DNA of 64,000 bases. Source: Cantharellus purpuraceus (taxonomy: Eukaryota; Basidiomycota; Agaricomycetes; Cantharellales; Hydnaceae). The position numbers were made by a program, and so were the translations under genes. The notes beneath the pieces were generated by a model. It did not search any database. It was given only the letters and a program-made list of their open reading frames with translations, and had not been told where the DNA came from. Below are positions 1 through 10,590 of the stretch, piece by piece (positions within the stretch are counted from its first letter, which is position 1; the number at the start of each line of letters is the position of its first letter). Where the stretch lies: positions 930,001 to 994,000 of the forward strand of contig JALBUN010000005.1 of NCBI GenBank assembly GCA_025174535.1, written 5' to 3'.

Positions 1-156
1 AATACGACTATTAAAGAAAAAGGAGACGGTCTACACCTCTTTGTGTAGGATGCTTCGAAATCGTGAGAAGATTCCAGAGTTACCAGAGCATGGGATTCTC
101 TGACCAATTTTCAGGTGTGGCCCATGTTAGAACTCCGCTAAATTCATCAGCATACT

Positions 157-518
157 TCTTAGACGGCACCGCTTGATGTGTACATATTTGACGTCTATTT
201 TTGAAGAAGAGATGTGACGAACGGGAATCGATCTCGCGACCTCTAGGCACTAGCCGCAAGCGACTAGCCGGCACTTTCCACTGCGCCATTGTCTCTATAC
301 TGTTTTTCCTGTCAGTTGCAGCCTTAAGGGCTCGCACTTGCTCGTCGGCGAGTAGCATAACCCTCCTCAAAAATATTTGGGAGCTACTGACTTGTGATAC
401 ACTATGAAAAGCCCTCACCTTGAATTGTCGCTGTTTTGAAAAACAAAAACTTAACAAAACTTCCCTACTCCCTGTTAATTAATTAGAGCTTAGAGACTGC
501 TTTAATAGTTGAGACGTC
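157..518 (-). repeat. tRNA-derived SINE-like repeat, copy 1
   Basis: Read on the minus strand this is a diverged copy of the repeats at 3065-3461 and 49815-50211, alike from the motif GCGTCTCAACTATT to GGTGCCGTCTAAGA. Its centre (214-295, minus) resembles a tRNA gene: box A-like TGGCGCAGTGG, a pairable D arm (GCGC/GTGC) and a box B-like GATCGATTCC. The acceptor arms pair imperfectly and about 190 bp of conserved non-tRNA sequence precedes the tRNA part, so a pol III-derived repeat fits better than a working tRNA. It shows that the repeat exists outside the duplicated host block, in the opposite orientation. Confidence 0.5.
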
Positions 519-981
519 ATGTCCATCACACCCTACAGACTGATCATACGTGGTACCGTCTTCGAGCTGACTACAACGACCAACGATCAATTACTACTAG
601 TAGGTCCAAGATCTTAGCAGGAAACACACCATAGCCATTAGGATCAAGCTCTGAAAGACAAGTGGACAGTCCACATGACTTTCCTTGAGTCATTTTGCTG
701 GAGTTGCGGTGCTGTGGGGCCCTGGAATGGACAATGGACTTGTCGTGTATGGGAACCAATCACTGTTGATTTTCAAGGTTAGCTGACAGGATTTCCGAAT
801 TGGTTGCACTGTAGCACAGTCAGTCACATATCAGGATCGAAATTAATAGAGTCGCTCCGATACCAACGGAGTGCCAGACTCGCTACAGGTGACTGTTAAA
901 CTGGTCAAAGGATTTAGTGACAGATTGGTACTGACTCACACTTATGCAGCGGTTATGTACCTGGGCCCATGCTTTGATATC
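519..981. other. no recognisable gene
   Basis: Only a 62-codon open frame is present on the minus strand, with no motif I recognise. The stretch lies between SINE-like copy 1 and the start of the tyrosyl-tRNA synthetase fragment and is not part of the duplicated block. Confidence 0.4.
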
Positions 982-1815
982 GCAATTGTGTTGATATGTG
1001 GGAATTGTTTTTGTAGGAACGGCACCTACAGGACGTCGTGAGCAGTGTATTAGCTGACAATGCTATTTGAGAGGGCTCACATTTGTATTTTTTCCCGATC
1101 TCGAACATCGCACATTGGATGATTTGTCGCATTCACAAAACCGCGGATTTCCTACGTGCAGGTGTTGAGGTCACTCTTATCTTTACCTTTCATTTATTCC
1201 GCTCCCTCACATCGTTGTTCTTCCTAGGTAATCATTCTCTTAGCAAGTTCGTCCTTATGCACCCTATCGCCATTCCTGGTCCTGATTATTGGATCTTAAC
1301 CCTAGACGTTCACGCCTTTTTAGACAACCTAAAAGCACCCTAGCCCTCGTCGAACACCGCACAAGGTACTATGAACACTGCCTCCACGCCGTCTTCACCT
1401 CCCTTTCCATCCCCGTCTCCAAGCTCCGCTTCGTGCGGGGGTCGAGCTATCAGCCTTCCCGCGAGTACAACATGGACAATTACAAGCTCTGCGCCGCCGT
1501 CACGGAGCACGACGCGAAAAAGGCGGGCGCCGAGGTCGTAAAACAAGTCGAGAGCCAGCTCTTGAGTGGGCTGCTCTACCCTGGGATGCAGACGCTCGAC
1601 GAGCAATACCTAGACGTCGACTTTCAATTCGAAGGTGTGGATCAGGTGAGTTGCCCCCCCACCACCTTGGCAATAGAATGTCTAACCTACACAGCGCAAA
1701 ATCTTCACCTTTGCCGAGCTCTACCTCTCCCGTCTGGGATACCGCAAACGCGCACATGTCATGAACGCCATGGTCCCCGGGCTGCAGGGCTCCAAAATGT
1801 CCTCCTCGGTCCCCA
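982..1815 (+). pseudogene. tyrosyl-tRNA synthetase fragment, truncated at KMSSS
   Basis: This matches the intact synthetase gene at 52180-53012 through introns and exons. It starts inside intron 1, so the first exon with the start codon is missing. It keeps the 21-nt exon for the GTAPTGR motif and the exon with the active-site HIGH-type motif, then runs to the KMSSS loop. There the coding sequence stops matching (SSSVPS then stop) and the DNA jumps into gene A sequence at the shared string GGGGTGATT. Several substitutions lie in the exons. It cannot encode a working enzyme. Confidence 0.85.
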
Positions 1816-2640
1816 GCTAGCACCGGGGTGATTAACGCGATAAGAGGTATGATGGTTAGTGAGGAGCCCGATGATATGCTGCATAGTGTTGTGGAAGAGG
1901 ATGAGGGAGAGGAATGCGGTGTGGGCAATGATGAGTTGCCAAATTGGGCGAGACGTTCAACGTTTGTGGATGATCCTCTCGGTAAGGCTATAGCTTGTCT
2001 TGGTAGGACAATGTACTCAACTCAAGCTTTGCATGCGTTTAGGGCGTCTTAGCCTACTTGTTTCGCTTCTCCCTTCTGAACTGGAACTGCTTCTCTCCTT
2101 CCTCCGCCCCACGACTCCGACAGAGCGACGCTACTATTCAGGCTTTCCTCCGGGCAAATTTTGTGTACTGCGTATAACATTGGAGTGCGGAAGTCACGCA
2201 AGCCATGGGGGTATATCACTAAGACTGCCATTCATGATATAGCCGCTCTTGAAGCTCAGGCTTGCGAAGACCCTGAAGCTGACAAGGAAAAGAAGAATAT
2301 AGGGTGGACGTTCAGACGTACTGATAACCTCCGTTTATGGGCTGCGTAAGTCGCTCCCTAGTCTGCATCTGAAATTGGCTCGCTCATGACCGTTATTTCT
2401 TGAAGTGCCCTGAAATTACGTTATATGATCCCAATTGGTCCTCCCAAGGACTCTCGAGGCAACACTCCGACAACGTCGCCTTCCGCGAATCAGCTAGCGT
2501 TCCCTGGCATTGAGAACCTATTACTATTTGATCTGCAGGTTGTCGCGAAGCGTGAGGAGGGTTAGGATGCCATGCTTGAGAGTACGGTGTTAAAGTGGAT
2601 ATGGTGCGTTGTCGGTGAGCGACGAGAGGGTAAGTAAGAT
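1816..2640 (+). pseudogene. gene A 3' part, duplicate 1
   Basis: Near-identical to 48568-49387, the end of the intact gene A, including the two introns (donor GTAAGGCT near 1982, donor GTAAGT near 2346). It lacks the first two thirds of the gene. The exon with the KPWGYI and WTFRRTDNLRLW motifs is preserved, but in the last exon the codon for Trp in the REEGWDAML stretch is TAG near 2563, so even the remainder is interrupted. One 3-base deletion lies at the start of exon 3. It is joined upstream to the synthetase fragment. Confidence 0.85.
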
Positions 2641-4036
2641 GCATTGTCCTTTGCTTCAACATCCAATTTCAAGACACCGACCTATGCTACTTGTCTAATG
2701 ACTCGCTTCACGATGGATCATGATCACCGACGCATAACTTGCACAAATACCTCTCTCCCCCCTGTTTCACCCCTTCGATCCAAAGTCTCTTTTGATCAAT
2801 GTATACCGCACACTCACTCATACCAAACATCCAGCACAACGTTATTTCCCACGCATTGCACATCACATATTTCTTTCTTCCTTTGCTTTGAAGCTTTGTT
2901 GCATCCCATACTTAGTCAGAAAGTTATAGTTAGCCTCCCGATCGTTCTAGGTATAACGATACTATGATTAGCTCCGTGTAGCAATTGATAATTGATCGTT
3001 GTGATCAGCTGAAAACGAAGGCAGTACCACGGATGATCAGGAGATGCGTCTATAGATGGACATTGCGTCTCAACTATTGAAGCAGTCTCTAAGCCATAAG
3101 TACCAGGGAGTAGGCAAGTTAATTAATTTTTGTTAACTTTTCCATTTATTAAAACAGCGGTTATTCAAAGTGAGGGTTTTTCATAGAGTATATCACAAGT
3201 CAACACCTCCCAAATATTTTTGAGGAGGGCTATCGAACCCGCCGACGAGCAAGTCCGAGCCCTTAAGGCTCCAACCGACTGCAGGAGCATTACAGGGGCG
3301 ATGGCATAGTGGTATAAGGCGTAGTTTAGGGTCGTTGGGCTGGCCACCCGCGGCTCTCGGCTACGAATGCCTAGAGGTTGCGAGTTCGACTCCCGTTCGT
3401 CACCAATGGTTCTCCAAAAATAGACGTCAAATATGTACACATCAAGCGGTGCCGTCTAAGAATTGTTGTTGGCGAATTGGAATCGTCCTTCGAGACCTTG
3501 ATGAAGCATTGTACACTTTCGGGTGTACTCCTGCAATCACCTGTCATGTTAATAATCAGCGAAGCCACTACCATTGCCCCTCTTTTTTTAATAGTCTCTA
3601 TTACCTCTTACCACAGCTGCCTCTTTATCATGGTCTAACCTCCAGCTCCTTTGCAAAATCAAACCTAGCAGGTCCTTCTCATCGCCCTCATTTCATGGCG
3701 GTTGATTGCACTCATGTTGGGAATACCTAGTATTCCCTCACCTGAACTCATGTCAAAATCGAAATACACAGCAGTATCAATACTAGCCAAACCCCCTGCC
3801 CTAAACTTGCTGTCTCATCTCTCAGCCCCGGGTCAGTTGCTGTAAGCCCCCCTTAGAGCACAATGCAGTCATATTATTTTTGAATTTTACTAATCCATCA
3901 CCTAGTCGCCAGACGGCGTGAGTCGCTACAGGGACACTGTAGGCGTCACGTCTCCGCTATCATATCGTGACAATTACTGGATTTTTTACTGTCACTCGCA
4001 CACGTGGCTCCATAACATTGGACGATAACCACCAGC
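2641..4036 (+). other. duplicated intergenic DNA
   Basis: Outside the SINE-like repeat this is the duplicate of 49388-50805, the spacer between gene A and the methyltransferase. The 107-codon open frame at 2644-2967 is identical in the other copy, but it lies in the region just after the gene A stop codon, so I read it as 3' untranslated sequence. The copy lacks about 55 bp present at 50530-50585 and has about 30 bp extra near 3690. Confidence 0.6.
3065..3461 (+). repeat. tRNA-derived SINE-like repeat, copy 2
   Basis: The tRNA-like core is 3295-3405: acceptor GGGGCGA can pair with TCGTCAC with one mismatch, box A-like TGGCATAGTGG lies at 3302, box B-like AGTTCGACTCC near 3383, and CCA is encoded at the 3' end. 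An A-C mismatch in the T stem, weak D-arm pairing and conserved flanks argue against a functional tRNA. This copy moved with the host-locus duplication: copy 3 at 49815-50211 is almost identical. Confidence 0.55.
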
Positions 4037-4445
4037 ATGAAGATATTGAACGTGCTCGCTGCCATCACTGAGGTTCACCTCTCGATTCAACAGGCGTTTC
4101 GACCGACCTTGCTGGCTGATGTAAAGTCTGACGCTCATATTCCGCCCCCATGCCTTGTCCAGGTTATTTTTCTATCATGTGTGATCGAAGCTTTGTCCTG
4201 GATTAAACGAGAGTACCAACGATCTTATATCCCCACACGCTAAAGGGATCATACTTGACATTGGCGCAGGTAGAGCGTCCTGAGCCATGTCACCATTATA
4301 CAAACATGACCTCTCTTCACAGGAATGGGACACACTGCACTATACCTTTCTCCAAGCCGTGTAACGAAATACGTTGCCCTCGAACCTAACATGCTTATGC
4401 ACCCCCACATCAAGGAGTACGCCAGGCAGGCTGGATTCACAGCGG
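4037..4445 (+). pseudogene. METTL7-like methyltransferase fragment
   Basis: Duplicate of 50806-51219, the first exon, first intron and start of exon 2 of the intact methyltransferase. A 2-base deletion in exon 1 (near 4126) shifts the frame after the leading VLAAITEVHLSIQQAF stretch. The SAM-binding LDIGAG-type motif region at the exon junction is still visible in the DNA. The copy ends at 4445, where it is fused to gene A sequence (matching 48222 onward). Confidence 0.8.
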
Positions 4446-5330
4446 AATTCCAGTCTGGAGTGATGATGAGGATGATGATGAAGATGAGGATGTGGAAGAG
4501 AAATGAGAATGGTGGGATGAACGGCTCGTGCTTGGTGGAGGATGGCTTTACAAGCAGGATTTGACACTGGAAGCATTGAGCACTGAACGTGAGGCAGTGA
4601 GGAGGTACCTCGAGGCGGCTGACAAGGCATTGTTTGGAGGACAGGATGAAGATGGGCGACGTGGGTGGGAAAAAGAGAAGGAGCAAGTAGCGGCAGAGAA
4701 ACAGAGGGAGGCCAAGGCTAGTAAATCGCAACGGGCAAGTGCTGGCGACGGGGAAGGTCAGAGGCTATCTGTCCAAACTGATGGATGTGCAAGACGGGTT
4801 GTCAGCACAGGGGTGATCGAGGCGATGAGAGGTATGGTGGTTAGTGAGGAGCCTGATGATATGCTGCATAGAGTTGTGGAAGAGGATGAGGGAGAGGAAG
4901 GCGGTGTGGGCGATGATGAGTTGCCAAATTGGGCGAGACGTTCAACGTTTGTGGATGACCTTCTCGGTAAGGCTATGGCTTGTCTTGGTAAGACAACGTA
5001 CTGAACTCAAGCTTTGCATGTATTTAGGTTGTCTTAGCCTACTTGTTTCGCTTCTCCCTTCTGAACTGCTTTCTCTGCCCCATGACTCCGACAGAGCGAC
5101 GCTACTATTCAGGCTTTCCTCCGAGCAAATTTTGTGTACTGCATATAACATTGGAGTGTGGAAGTCACGCTAGCCATGAGGGTCTTTCACTAAGTCTGCC
5201 ATTCATGATATAGCCGCTCTTGAAGCTCAGGCTTGCGAAGACCCCGAAGCTGACAAGGAAAAGAAGGATATAGGGTGGATGTTCAGACGTATTGATGACC
5301 TCTGTTTATCGGCCGGGCAAGCCACTCCCT
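4446..5330 (+). pseudogene. gene A 3' part, duplicate 2
   Basis: A second partial copy of gene A, matching 48222-49115, placed after the methyltransferase fragment. It includes the acidic stretch, the VLGGGWLYKQDLTLEAL region, intron 2 and the third exon. Near 4503 an Arg codon CGA of the intact gene reads TGA, a CpG-type transition. Further substitutions are scattered, including in the KPWGYI motif. Homology stops near 5330, just after the position of the third intron's donor. Confidence 0.82.
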
Positions 5331-5567
5331 AGTCTATGTAACACCCCTGTTGCTTCTTATCAGATATGCGATGGGACCGCGCACAGAGTTCTAATTGGAG
5401 GGGGTTAGCTATTCTACAGTGTACCAGCTGTCGTACCAGCTGTTCAGCAGTGTCTTGGTAAATTTTATATCAAACCCAAGAGCCTGGCCTCCACCTGTCC
5501 CTCACGCGACTCTAAACCTTCTGTGCTTATTTCATGGGTGGTCATCACCTGCACTTACTCACCACAC

Positions 5568-6063
5568 ACTGCCGCACACAGCAAGTACATTTGGTTGCTG
5601 GGTGAACTGAAGCCTCATGCTCAGTTGTAAATCCTTAAGGCCCCCTCTCTGTTTCACTGCCTGCCTTCGATTGCTATTCCAACCTTCGAATTGATTTGGT
5701 TCACTGCACACCGCTGCACACAGCGAGTGCATTTGGTTGCTGGGTGAACTGAAGCCTCGCGCTCAGTTGTAAATCCTCAAGGCCTTACCCTCTTAGTTCA
5801 CCGCCGGCCTTCGATTTGCTATTCCAACCTTCGAGTTGATTTGGTTCACCACACACCGCCGCACACAGCGAGTGCATTTGGTTGGTGGGTGAACTGAAGC
5901 CTTGCGCTCAGTTGTAAGTCCTTAAGGCCTTACCCTCTTGGATTCACTGCCGGCCTTTGATTTCAACTTCTTCACCCCTCTATCCAAACTCATGGCCTAA
6001 ACCTTCCATGCTCATCTCATGTGCCGTCATCGCCTGCACTTGCTCACTGCCGCACACAGCGAG
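5568..6063. repeat. tandem repeat, about 142-145 bp unit
   Basis: The string GCACACAGC followed by TGCATTTGGTTG and GGGTGAACTGAAGCCT recurs with starts near 5574, 5716 and 5861, and the lead string appears again near 6052. The units are about 85-90% alike by eye. No reading frame is shared. It lies between the host-locus duplicate and the retroelement field. Confidence 0.7.
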
Positions 6064-6145
6064 TAACTTCATACTTCTGTCTCATATACTCCTTTTCTAT
6101 AATCACTGTGAATGTGTGCATTGATACATGCTAGAACCAAGAGAA

Positions 6146-7259
6146 CTATGCAATGATATTTCTAGAACACCCTTCCTCCATTTCCTCACCCTCATCCTCA
6201 TTAAAAATAATATGACAGTTCTTAGGCACACCCTTGTGCACTGACACCTTACAGTGTTTATAGACCTCTTCACCGGCAGCCTCCCAAGCATGATTCTCCT
6301 CTATCTGGGATGTCAACTCTTCACTTAGCTTTTCCCACCTACATATTCCATTCTTCAATGCCTGGTGTAGCTGATTTAAGTCACCTTGAGACCCAGCCTT
6401 TGCTGGATTAACCACTTTCTTGAGGGGCCACCCATGGAGGGTAACTCCCCAGTTCTCTACCACTTGCCACTCATAATTATCATGGTTCATCAATGTCTTG
6501 TCTAGTATCTTATTTTTCTGGAGGGTCTTTACTTGGTGACCATTAGTTCTGGTCATCTTTAACCAGCAATGAAGCACATACCCAGTCCTTCTTGTATCAT
6601 TTGACAGCACTGGCTAACAACTGCTTTTTGTCCTAAATGAGTAGACTGATGATGTGCTGTTTCTAGTTATGAACAGTGAGTATATACCAAGGTACACCTA
6701 TGCTTACTCTTGTCAAAGCCTGCAACCACATAGGACTCCATTTGGAGTGCCAGTCTGTAAGTACCCTAGGTACTTACTTGCAATAGAGTAGTATATATTA
6801 ATATTAGTATATACAGCATTCCCTTAAGGAGTGCTGCTTTTCTTGATAGATATATGCACCCATAGGGTGCATATATATAGTCATTATATAATCAAGTGGG
6901 CCCAAGTATACATGTGGATCCACGTGTAGTTAGAGTAACTTAGATTTTATCACACCACTGTTGCACATAGCACAACCAATATAACTTGGTTGAGTTCTGT
7001 GTCGGTGTGAAATAAGTCTAACCTTACACAGTCACTTCAGTTCAAGGTCCAAAACATCCTTCACAAACCTTTTGGCCACTGGGGAGAGCCAGGCCTTCAG
7101 GTCATGATACTGCTCAACATCCCCATGCACAGCCACATAGAACCCCTCAATCCCTGTCCTCTCTATTGCTCCAGACCACCAAAATACAATTGTCAATGCC
7201 ACATTATGATATATTGCAGTGTATGTACCTCTTGATTCATTGCTGCAAATGTTCATCAA
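6146..7259 (-). pseudogene. fungal repeat-associated ORF, split by a solo LTR
   Basis: The minus-strand frame 6610-6146 encodes 154 aa with a pattern (WGVTLHGWP, then NP.., L..L..ALKNG.C.W.KL) that I recall from a large, poorly named Agaricomycete family of high-copy proteins, often linked to mobile DNA. The segment 7259-7034 (EGFYVAVHGDVEQYHDLKAW.. ending VLDLELK) looks like its upstream part. Between them sits a 273-bp LTR (6756-7028) flanked by CAGTC on both sides, so the insertion split a once continuous gene. Additional stops lie in 6610-6755. The family assignment is from memory and tentative. Confidence 0.45.
6756..7028 (+). mobile_element. solo LTR, family B
   Basis: It begins TGTAAGTACCC and ends CTTACA, with the family B features: inner GCATTCCCTTAAGG, the hairpin TATGCACCCATAGGGTGCATA, and GTTGAGTTCTGTG near the end. 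CAGTC occurs directly before (6751-6755) and after (7029-7033), a 5-bp target duplication. No internal region is attached. Confidence 0.85.
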
Positions 7260-7369
7260 TGTTCCTTTGTGTTGCCTTTGGATTGGTGTTTTACTTTAGC
7301 ACAATCCTCATGAAAGGCAGTAAGATCCTTTTGAAGCACCTTCCATTCAAATCTGCTGAGCTTTGCATA

Positions 7370-8314
7370 TGTAAGTATCCAAGGTGCTTACTTACTATAG
7401 TATATAGTTATATAGATAATTAATGTATGTGGCATTCCTTTAAGGAATGCTGTCTTCTTGATAGATATATGCACCCATAGGGTGCATATGTATAGTTATT
7501 GTTGATTATGGGGAGATAAGGGGCTAGGAGAGAGGGGGAACAGGAGCACATAGGAGGCTCAGGAGGTTGAGGGGGAGGTAGGAAAGCAAGGGGAAATGGT
7601 TAGGAGGGAAGAGGAGAAGCCCCTGTAAGCTCCACACCCATTGGACTATTCTCCTATATTTCTTTTATATTTTATTTCGTCATTTTTCCCCTATTGGCTC
7701 CACCCCCATTTTGTTTTTATCACAAGCTCTTAGGACCCATATCTTGTATAAAACACACCTAGCTAGATATGAAATGGACCAGAGAATTTCCTCTCACTTG
7801 TTTTTCTGTGTCTGAACTATTTGTTTCTGGAATAACTCCAGAATGAACTTGAATTTCATCAAATCTTTGCATACTCTTCTAGAGTATTGCAGCATACATT
7901 TGAATCCCAGTTTGCAAAGCCTAAGCTCCACTGGTTGAATTTTTATTAAGCATTTACTCACATTCAAGTTATCTGCTCCTGATCCCTGCTCAAACTGTCA
8001 ATATCTAGACAAGGACCACATTGAATCTCATCAAACTTTGTACAAAGATACTCCCAAGATATGTCTTCAATCCAACTATGCATACACCCAGTTCCCATCA
8101 CTCCCTCTATCACTATTTGAAATCTACTCTCCACACCCCCCCAGCAAGGCAAAATTTTCAACAGTTATTACATAAGCCAGTGGACCCAAGTACATGTGTG
8201 GGTCCACATGTAGTAGACATAACTTAGTTAACTACCACACTGTACAACACATTGCACAACCAATATACTTGGTTGAGTTCTGTGTAATGGTGTGAACTAA
8301 GACACCCATCTACA
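7370..8314 (+). mobile_element. 5' LTR of family B, interrupted by an E LTR
   Basis: It starts TGTAAGTATCC and ends CCCATCTACA. Removing the inserted E LTR and one target repeat leaves about 276 bp. It is followed by the family B leader (CTTTTTGAACTTCC..., then an AT-rich hairpin with GAATCAATTGATTC) and the gag-like frame at 8505. The same LTR-leader joint occurs inverted at 23440-23848. Confidence 0.8.
7500..8163 (+). mobile_element. solo LTR, family E, copy 1
   Basis: 664 bp with ends TGTTGATTATG and TTTTCAACA and the 5-bp target duplication GTTAT at 7495-7499 and 8164-8168. It sits inside a family B LTR, so it is younger than that LTR. Internal marks are a polypurine GGGGAGGTAGG stretch near the start and a TATA-like TTGTATAAAAC near 7745. 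Confidence 0.88.
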
Positions 8315-8504
8315 CTTTTTGAACTTCCAAAGGAAGAATCAATTGATTCTTCCTTATTATTGAAGTTTTCTAGTCAATACTAGAAAACCAGCTGTTGCTG
8401 GTGTACAGATGTATACCAACCCCCCCAGTTGCTCATATAAGTGAGCAACTAGTAGACTAACTTAGTTAGTCTACAAAGATAGAAGAAAGAAAGGAGTCAC
8501 CATA

Positions 8505-9957
8505 ATGATGACTCACAGTAGAGTGAGTTGTGCTGGCAGTGCCCAGGACATCATAAATGATGAACAGCAGTGTGTAGCCAGCAGCAGAAGCTCCCATGAA
8601 GGGGAGCTAGACCCTAGAGAAGTCATGAGGACTTCTCATAAGGAGGACTCTAGGAGAGAGTCATTGAGGTCACAAGACCACACAGATAATCACACAATAG
8701 ATCATCTGTCAAACAGGAACCCCTCATTGAGTGGTTCTCTGATTAGAAAAGAAAGGAGGAGACAGTCATTAACTGCCTCCAACATTCCTAAAGGAAAGGA
8801 ACATGCTCAATATACAAGTACAAGTAGAAGTAGCAATACTTCTACTAGGGAATCATGCAGCATGGAGCAGTGTGAAACCCACAGATCAATCGCAAGATTG
8901 ACCAAACAACTCATGTGTAATCAACATGAGATGAAGAGCATTAGTGAAGCTAGTGCTCAGGCAGCCAAGACAGCTGCTGAAGCAGGGCATGCTGCCACTA
9001 CTATGGGGCAGCAAATAGCAGAGCTAGGAACAATGTTAAAATCGCTCCAAGAGAACTCTGAGCAATGCAAGTCACATCACTGAAGATCAGATTCTTGTTA
9101 AGAATCTGAATCTGGAGAGTCTGGATCTCCCTGGAGTGAGAGGATCCAACTGAATGATTGGATGGACAGAGGAAATAAGATTCCCCCAATGGAGGAAATC
9201 AGAGACCCAGTAATCCCTGTAAGGCAAGGATTACTGATCCAGATTGAGGAGGAAACTCCTCAATCTATGGCAAAGGAGCTCAATCAAGAGATCAAGCTAT
9301 GGAAACAACGAGAAGTTGAGGATTCTCATAAACACAGATTAGCCCTCAAACAGAAAGCTAAACATGCAGAGCAGGAGCTCAGCCAGCTGTTTAGAGAGCA
9401 GCAGCCCCAGCAAGAGCTTAATGTGGCTGTCAATTTAAACTGACAGTCGCAACATGTGCTGAACAGTTATCAGTGTGTACAAGTGGCAGGCCTTTCAGAA
9501 GACACCCACCATGAGCAATGAGATACCCAATGGGTACCTCAAGAAGATGTTCCCCATAATAGATCAGCATCATTGACCCTAGAAGGTCAAGGCATACTGG
9601 ATCAATTGGACACAATTGATCCTATCAATGGCATTACTCGCATGGTGTGAGTAGCCATAGTTGATAATAGAGACACAGACCCAGAGAAGTCTGTACTTGC
9701 CAAGGTGGGCATTAAAGTATCACCTCCTGAGCAATATGCAGGAGGCACAGATCTTGAAGAGTTTGGAATTTGTAGCAGGTATGCTATGATGGCTGAAGAT
9801 GAACAATCTCATACAAAGTTTCAGCTATTGTACTTAGGCACTTGCCTTAAAGGCAAGGCCCAGGAATGGTTCTACAGAAATGTAGAACACTACAACAGGG
9901 CAGTCCAAGACTGGACCCTGGAAACTGCAATCCAAGGATTGCAGTGTAGATTTCTAC
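8505..9957 (+). pseudogene. family B gag-like frame, interrupted
   Basis: One frame carries 192 aa (8505-9083), then after in-frame stops 93 aa (9162-9443) and a third block (9705-9957). The first block is Ser/Arg-rich with a likely coiled coil near its end; the second has a charged helix. The third has the retrotransposon gag core (LLYLGTCLKGKAQEWF, then NVEHYNRAVQDWTLETA), which also occurs at 21129-21542, 26034-26331 and 61671-61828. The frame stops where family A is inserted at 9958. The ATG at 8505 follows the leader directly. Several in-frame stops make it inactive. Confidence 0.7.
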
Positions 9958-10473
9958 TGTTATGCACTAGGTCCAATTGGGTGTCGGAGATTGGGTCAGA
10001 GTTGGAGCGGGAATCGGGGCACGTTGTGGGGGTCAGAATGGACTTGGCTTCAGCCTATGTGCTGCACCTTCACTAATACCAGTGTCTGAGATTTTGGAGA
10101 CAGAGTATGACTTAGATAGTTAGGATCGGACTTAGGAACTAGGTGTGATTCAATATTCAAACTGGGGATCAAGTCCCCAGTCAGGCAACTTAAATACATA
10201 TTTGAAATCTAATAATAATTACTCCGGTGATGGGTCTCTGAGGCTGACGGCCTTACATGAGTATGTCCAAGTCTGATGGGGACGGATGTCTGGGTTCCTA
10301 TGGTGATGCTGATGCATCAATCAGAACCAGACACGGATGGGTGAGATTCAGCAGTGACAATTGGACAGATAAATGGAGATGTGATGGTTTCCAAATGGAG
10401 TATAGATTTCATGTGCACAGGGATCTGAGTGGATCGGATGGGGATCTGGGCGTTAATGAATATAGTCATAACA
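9958..10473 (-). repeat. 3' LTR of chromovirus A1
   Basis: Its plus-strand ends are TGTTATGCAC and GTCATAACA, a perfect 7-bp terminal inversion TGTTATG/CATAACA. The copy A2 LTR at 35071-35579 is alike throughout. Next to it on the inner side is the purine-rich AAATGGAGAGATAC (minus), as expected of a polypurine tract. 516 bp. Confidence 0.85.
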
Positions 10474-10575
10474 GTATCTCTCCATTTAAGGCCAAGCCCC
10501 TGAGGCCTCATGTCTGTGGATTGAATAGGTGAGACAGTTGGGCACAGTTGGAGTTATACTGGGGGTCTGGAGACA

Positions 10576-10582
10576 TATAAAA
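10576..10582 (+). promoter_or_regulatory. TATA box upstream of the antisense ORF in A1
   Basis: TATAAAA lies between the LTR and the antisense ORF, outside the LTR itself. Its distance suggests that the first usable ATG is at 10615 or 10636 rather than 10591. In copy A2 the same place (minus, near 34968) reads TATAACA. Confidence 0.4.
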
Positions 10583-10590
10583 GGAGGGCC

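Noticed and set aside
2644..2967. 107-aa ORF identical at 2644-2967 and 49394-49717
   Set aside because: Identity follows from the segmental duplication; the frame lies just after the gene A stop codon and shows no motif.
3295..3405. Functional tRNA gene
   Set aside because: T-stem mismatch, weak D arm and acceptor mismatches, and the conserved flanks, favour a tRNA-derived repeat.
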